A DNA stretch of 64,000 nt from positions 211,155,138-211,219,137 of the forward strand of contig JAUPFV010000001.1 in NCBI GenBank assembly GCA_036936605.1, given 5' to 3'. The stretch comes from Limnanthes douglasii subsp. nivea (taxonomy: Eukaryota; Streptophyta; Magnoliopsida; Brassicales; Limnanthaceae). The position numbers and the translations under genes are program-made. Each line of letters starts with the position of its first letter. Within the stretch, counting starts at the first letter, position 1. Below are positions 59,370-64,000 of this stretch, one piece after another. Under the pieces are notes generated by a model. The model worked only from the letters and a program-made list of their open reading frames with translations, had not been told where the DNA came from and ran no database searches.

Positions 59370-62300
59370 GTTCTTTCTTCCTTCACCTGCAAAACAGAAA
59401 CCATCAAGGTCAAGTTTTTCAACTTGCCCAAACAGATTAGTCTTCCTCATAGGATATCTAAAGTAACCCAGATTTAAGGATTCTAACAATGTGATAGCAC
59501 TTAATTCATTCAATGAATGATTTGATTCAACTGTGAAGTCAGATTGAATCTTACTTGCATGTTTGGCAACCTAATCAGCAGCTAAATTCTGTTCTCTATA
59601 TATGTGTTTGAGTGTCATTTGAGGTTTTATCAATGTTCTGCAGTTTTGGAGTATTTGTTCTATCTCTATATCTACTGAAGTTAAATTCTGATTGTTACAA
59701 TACATAAGGCCATTAATAAGTGCTAAGATTTCAGCAGATAAAGGAGAACATTTCCCTATCACCTTTAGCAATTAAAATAGTTCCAAGGCTGTTTCTTATA
59801 ATAAAACCATAGCTTGATTCACCATTGTGTAAAGAGGATCCATCACAATTCAATTTGATTCTATTATGTATAGGCAAAGACCAAGTGACATACAAACAAG
59901 GCTTAGAAGATTTAACATGATTAAAACATCTTAATTCCTTAGCTAAGTGCAAGTCTTTTGACCAACGTTTTCTAGTTAAATGCAATCCTGAATCTAAGGA
60001 TGAAAGAATGAATAATATATGATTAATAATTTTCTTGGAAGATAAGATTATGCCCTTATGTTTATTACTGTTTCTAGTATACCAAATAGAATATACAATC
60101 AAAGATGGCAGAATGGTTCGAATATGTATTCTTTTAGATGTAGATAACAGCCAAAGATTAATAATGTGATTTACTGTCATATGTTTACCTATATCTATAT
60201 TGAACTTAGCAGAAAAGAAAGACCATATAGACCGAGCAGTTTCACAAGATACAAAAACATGGTTAAGAGTTTCTAAATTCTGGCAGCTAGTACATTTAGA
60301 TGCTAATTGGAAACCTTTCTTTTGAAGTTTTGTGTCTATACTCAATAGATTGTTCAGTACTCTCCAAAGAATGAAAGAACATTTCTTTGGAGAAATATTA
60401 TTCCAGATTTTGTCTTTTATTTTTGATGTTATGGTTTTGTGTCTTACTTCATTAACAGTCTTCTTTAAGTTGAAGATGGAATCAGATGTACATGTATTAA
60501 ACTTTATTTTGATGATTTCATTTACATATTTAGAAGGCAAGCTATTCTGAAGTTTATCTATGTTCCAAACATTGTTTATCCAGTATTCATTTATCTTTGT
60601 TTGTGTGTAATGGATAGAATTGACTGTTGTTAAAGTTATTAAGGGTTTAGAGCTATGCCATTGATCTAGCCAGAAATCTGAATTACCATTGCCTAACTTC
60701 CATCTTATATGTTTTTCTGTTTTTTCTTTGACTTCATTCATTCTTTTCCATATTTTAGAATATGATATTCTCAATGTAGATTGTAATGGATGAATGCAGT
60801 TACAGCATTTTGAGTGCATCATGTTTGACCAAAGAGTTTTATTATTCCTAAAGTTGAACCATAGTTTAAAGGAAAAAGAAGTTTGAATATCTCTAATGTT
60901 TCTGATATTTAATCCATTTTCATTATATGGTTTGCACAAATTTTCCCAACTAGACCAGATTATATGTTTGTTTGCTTTACTAGACCCCCACAGAAACTTA
61001 TTTAGAAGTTTATCAATCCTAGATATTGTTTTCAAAGGTAACTTGATAGACTGTAAATAATATATAGGGTATGACATTAGAACAGAGTTTATTAAAGTTA
61101 TTTTGCCTCCAAATGATATGTTTTTAGAATTCCAGTCTGAAATTTTACTTCTTATCTTATCTATTAAGTTCTCAAAGTGAATGGAATGATTGTTTGAGTG
61201 TATTGGAATTCCTAGATAAGTAAATGGAATATTAGCTTGTTTAAAACCTAAGACTCTTTCTAAGGATGTTATTCTTGTTTTGTTCATGCTTAAAGATGTA
61301 ATAAATGTAGTATTTTGTCTGTTTATTTGTTGACCATAGAGAGATTGATAAGTGTCTAAAAACTTAGATAACTTCTTTATGCTTGTTAATGATCCATTTA
61401 AAAACAAAATGATGTCGTCTGCATATGCTAAACAATTTATTTTCACTAAGCTTTTCATGTTATATGACATTGATCTATGTTGATTAATTAAGTTGTTCAC
61501 ACCTCTAATTAAGAACTCCTCAGCTATAATGAAAAGGCAGGGAGATAGTGGATCTCCCTGCCTTAAACCATTAACAGATTTAAAGAAACCATTTGAATTA
61601 CCATTAATTATAACTGAATACGAAATGTTTCCTATGCTTTTCTTAATCAGTTTAACTACTTGTTCATTAAATCCAAATGCTAACATTACTTCATAAATGA
61701 AATTAAATTCTAAGTTATCAAATGCTTTTGACATATCTAAATTTATAATTATGTTATCTCCTCTAGTTTTCCTATTCAGATGTTTAACTAACTCTTGTGT
61801 TATTAGAATATTCTCTTGAATGGTCCTATTTTCTACATATGCTCCTTGTTCCTTAGATATAATTAAAGGCAGTAACTTAGCTAATCTGTTGTTTATAAGC
61901 TTTGAAATGATTATATTAAGGACAGAACATAAGCTTATAGGTGTAAAATGCATCCATGTTTTAGGAGATTTGATTTTAGGGATTAAACATATTAATGTTG
62001 CAGATAAACCTTTTGGTAATGTTACATCTAAAAATAAATCTATAACAGCTTTTAAAAGATCATCTTTTATAATTGTCCAACAAGAAAAGTAAATTCTGGA
62101 GTTGAATCCATCAACTCCAGAAGCACTGTCAAAATTCAAGCTTTTAATAACAATATAAAGGTCCTCTAAAGTGGGGAATATCAAGATACCGTCATTATTT
62201 GTAGCAGATATAGTTCTAGGAATAGTGTTTCTTTTGAAGAAAGATCTTTTTGAATAGAAGTTTTGTTTAACAGATTAGAGAAGTACTCTACAACAGATAA

Positions 62301-62696
62301 ACCAATAAGACCATCATTTTCAATCCATATATTTTTATCCTGAATTCCCTTTATGATGTTTTTAGATCTTCTTTTCTTTACATAGTTATGAAATATTGCA
62401 GAATTATTATCACCATCTATAAGCCAATTTGTATAACTCTTCTGTTTCCAATATATTTCTTCTCTCTCAAGCAATGTTAGATATGTGATATTTAGACTAG
62501 CTAACTTAGATTGATTTTCAGATTGAGAATCAAATCCAAGTTTTAAGCAAATTGATGTAATTTTTTCAGCTGATATCATAGGTTCTTGAAGAGCTATGAT
62601 ATCAACTGCAAATTTCTTAATCAAATTCTTTGTTCTTCTTAATGTTTTCCGATTACCTATTCCTCTTATATTCCAGTTAAGTAAAGATATAGTCAT
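59370..62696 (-). pseudogene. LINE-6 ORF2: RT and RNase H, endonuclease core missing
   Basis: Starts with ATG at 62696-62694, overlapping the ORF1 stop by four bases (ATGA). The first residues MTISLLNWNIRGIGNRKT and ALQEPM are the endonuclease N-terminus. After LGFDSQSENQ (about 62510-62540) the frame goes in phase straight to the RT linker (EREEIYWKQKSYTNWL), so GDFN, FTW and SDH blocks are absent. A frameshift lies at the T-run near 62231-62236. RT follows: SGVDGFN, LDMSKAFD, NGLRQGDPLSP, catalytic AYADDIILF (about 61420-61440). The zf-RVT is ASKCTSCQNLETLNHVFVSC (about 60240-60310). RNase H (59570-59860) is broken by a frameshift near 59757, a stop at 59568-59570 in place of Trp, and a deletion of about 18 residues. 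Confidence 0.9.
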
Positions 62697-64000
62697 TTCA
62701 AGCTTTTATTTGAGGATCCTATTGATCCTTTAAAGTTTCTTGTTTTTGATATTGTTTTACTTCTTACTGATCTTCTCACATTAGTATTAAAATAGTCTTT
62801 TTTAGGTTTTCTTTGTTTTGGTGAGTTAGGTTCACTTAAACTAGATCTAACTAAAGGTATATACTCTGTTTCTGCAATATCTTCTAACTCTTCATCAGTT
62901 AATACATTAAATGAGTTATTTAAATTGATAGTTTCAATTGCATTAGTTATGTCCTCATTAGTGATTTCAACAGATTCTTCAAGTTGGTTAAAGATTTTTA
63001 CATTGTTACTCTGATGCTCTGGAGTGACGATTACTTGTTGTGGTTTAGTTACACTAGGTATGTCCTTATTAGAAGTTTCAATAGATTCTTTAGGTTGATT
63101 AACAGTTTTTACATTGTTATTCTGATGCTCTGGTGAGATGTTCATTTGAGGTGATCTATTAACATTATTTGTCTCTGTTATATTTAGGTGTTGTGGTTTA
63201 GTTACATTAGGTATGTCATTATTAGTAGTTTCAATAGATTCTTTAAGTTGGTTAACAATTTTTACATTGTTATTATGATGCTCTGGTGAGATGTTCATTT
63301 GTGGTGATCTATTAATATTATCTGTCTCTGTTACATTTAGATGTTGAATATCAAATTGATTGTTACATTGACTAGATACGATAATATTTTCAGATGTTAT
63401 ATCTTCTGTTAAGTTCTTATCCTTTTCAAATGTTTGATTTTGTTTGTTAGCTTCAGTTTCAACAAATTTATCAACATTTACATACTCAGTTTCAGTGTGA
63501 TTCTCGTTGTTAATTTATGTACGAACTTTTGGCATCCAAACTTTTTTTGAAGGAAGATTGGATGTATTCTTCATATGATCTTTATTGCTTCTATTTTTAT
63601 TTAAATTTTGCTCAAAATCTTCTTTTTTATAGTGACTTTCTTGATGTCCTATGTGTTTACAGGTTTTACAATAGAAAGGTTTTTTCAAGTAAGAAATATT
63701 TTGCCAGAAACCATCCTCTTCTCCAAAGCATATCCAAATGCTTTGGGGAAGAGGCTTAGAGATATCAGTTAGGACCCAAGCTTTACAATTATTGTACATA
63801 GAAATGTTATTTTTAGGAACCCATACTGCTAAAGGCAATCCGATTGCTTTAGCAATATGGTTTATAGAATCAGAATTGTAAAAAATTTCAGGCAGTTTAG
63901 GTAATGAAATCCAAAGAGGAGTCACAGGTGACTCCTTTTTGGGGTTAAAATCCGGTGACCATTTAAGAATTCTGAAAGACAGGTTTCCTATAGATCTAAT
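62693..64000 (-). pseudogene. LINE-6 ORF1, gag-like, partial
   Basis: The frame enters from beyond 64000 and stops at 62693 with one internal TAA (63517-63515); phase is kept on both sides. The first part (63720-64000) has the DUF4283 pattern (LKWSPDFNPKKESP, LWISLPKLPEIFY, AKAIGLPL). A zinc knuckle CKTCKHIGHQESHYK (about 63640-63690) has Tyr where the last Cys should be. The C-terminal third is a low-complexity tail with 51-residue repeats and a basic end (RRSVRSKTISKTRNFKGS). It would bind element RNA. The 5' start lies outside the window. Confidence 0.85.
62950..63340 (-). repeat. 153-bp in-frame repeats within LINE-6 ORF1
   Basis: Two full units and one partial, spaced 153 bp (51 codons), for example GTCTCTGTTA at 63171 and 63324. 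Each encodes INRSPQMNISPEHxNNNVK-like and SIETxNxDIPxVTKPQ-like blocks. Because the period is a multiple of three, the frame is kept. Confidence 0.88.

Larger units (their letters stand above)
59098..64000 (-). mobile_element. LINE-6: long L1-type LINE, 5' end beyond the window
   Basis: Minus-strand element with ORF1 (62693 to beyond 64000), ORF2 (about 59370-62696) and a short 3' UTR ending with ATTTCTTGGAA at the TA run. It is the best preserved LINE in reading frame: one 817-codon stretch without stops. Defects seen are a stop in ORF1, two frameshifts and one stop in ORF2, a short RNase H deletion and loss of most of the endonuclease. It is related to LINE-4. Confidence 0.92.

Overview
This window looks like a gene-poor, AT-rich stretch of a flowering-plant nuclear genome, probably a eudicot. 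The evidence is DUF4283-type LINE ORF1s, plant L1 LINEs with a C-terminal RNase H, Ty1/copia elements with tRNA-iMet primer sites, a Tat-type Ty3/gypsy remnant, TRIM, Stowaway, hAT and Mutator-like MITEs, and one plant gene with TATA and CCAAT boxes. The species cannot be named from the sequence. No rRNA, complete tRNA, CRISPR or bacterial-style operon was seen.

Layout. 1-7.6 kb: decayed Tat-like gypsy pol on the minus strand. Opposite it on the plus strand is a possible antisense ORF with coiled-coil sequence, and a 30-bp x7 repeat lies between them. A 778-bp hAT-like MITE sits inside gag. 7.6-12.3 kb: AT-rich sequence with a 110-bp duplication, a long hairpin Mutator-type MITE (9579-10004) and a LINE endonuclease fragment. 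12.4-27.1 kb: three plus-strand LINEs. LINE-1 is decayed and lacks most of its endonuclease. LINE-2 is full length with a 14-bp target duplication. LINE-3 is young, 5'-truncated, also with a 14-bp duplication. 27.6-28.2 kb: the only convincing host gene (175 aa, minus strand), resembling the syringolide-induced protein 14-1-1 family. 30.0-31.4 kb: three tandem ~467-bp units. 32.4-37.0 kb: LINE-4 (minus, split by a second Mutator-type MITE) and LINE-5 (plus, truncated). 37.0-46.7 kb: an old copia element (38915-44246) whose protease region holds a 1.76-kb TRIM concatemer, flanked by two dispersed copies of a ~1-kb minisatellite-bearing repeat. 46.7-52.3 kb: AT-rich sequence with small repeats. 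52.3-57.2 kb: a younger, structurally complete copia element. 58.4-64 kb: a TRIM copy carrying a Stowaway MITE, abutting LINE-6 (minus), which runs off the window.

How it fits together: almost everything is transposable-element sequence in nested layers, and the target duplications let insertion order be read directly: gypsy then hAT MITE; LINE-4 then Mutator-MITE; copia then TRIM concatemer; TRIM then Stowaway, with LINE-6 at the TRIM edge. Most coding sequence is pseudogenised. The longest uninterrupted frame is the RT region of LINE-6 (817 codons). The most unusual signals are the TRIM concatemer, two LINEs with separate endonuclease deletions, LINE 3' ends at (TA)n rather than poly(A), the antisense ORF candidate by the Tat pol, and the paired ~1-kb minisatellite repeats.
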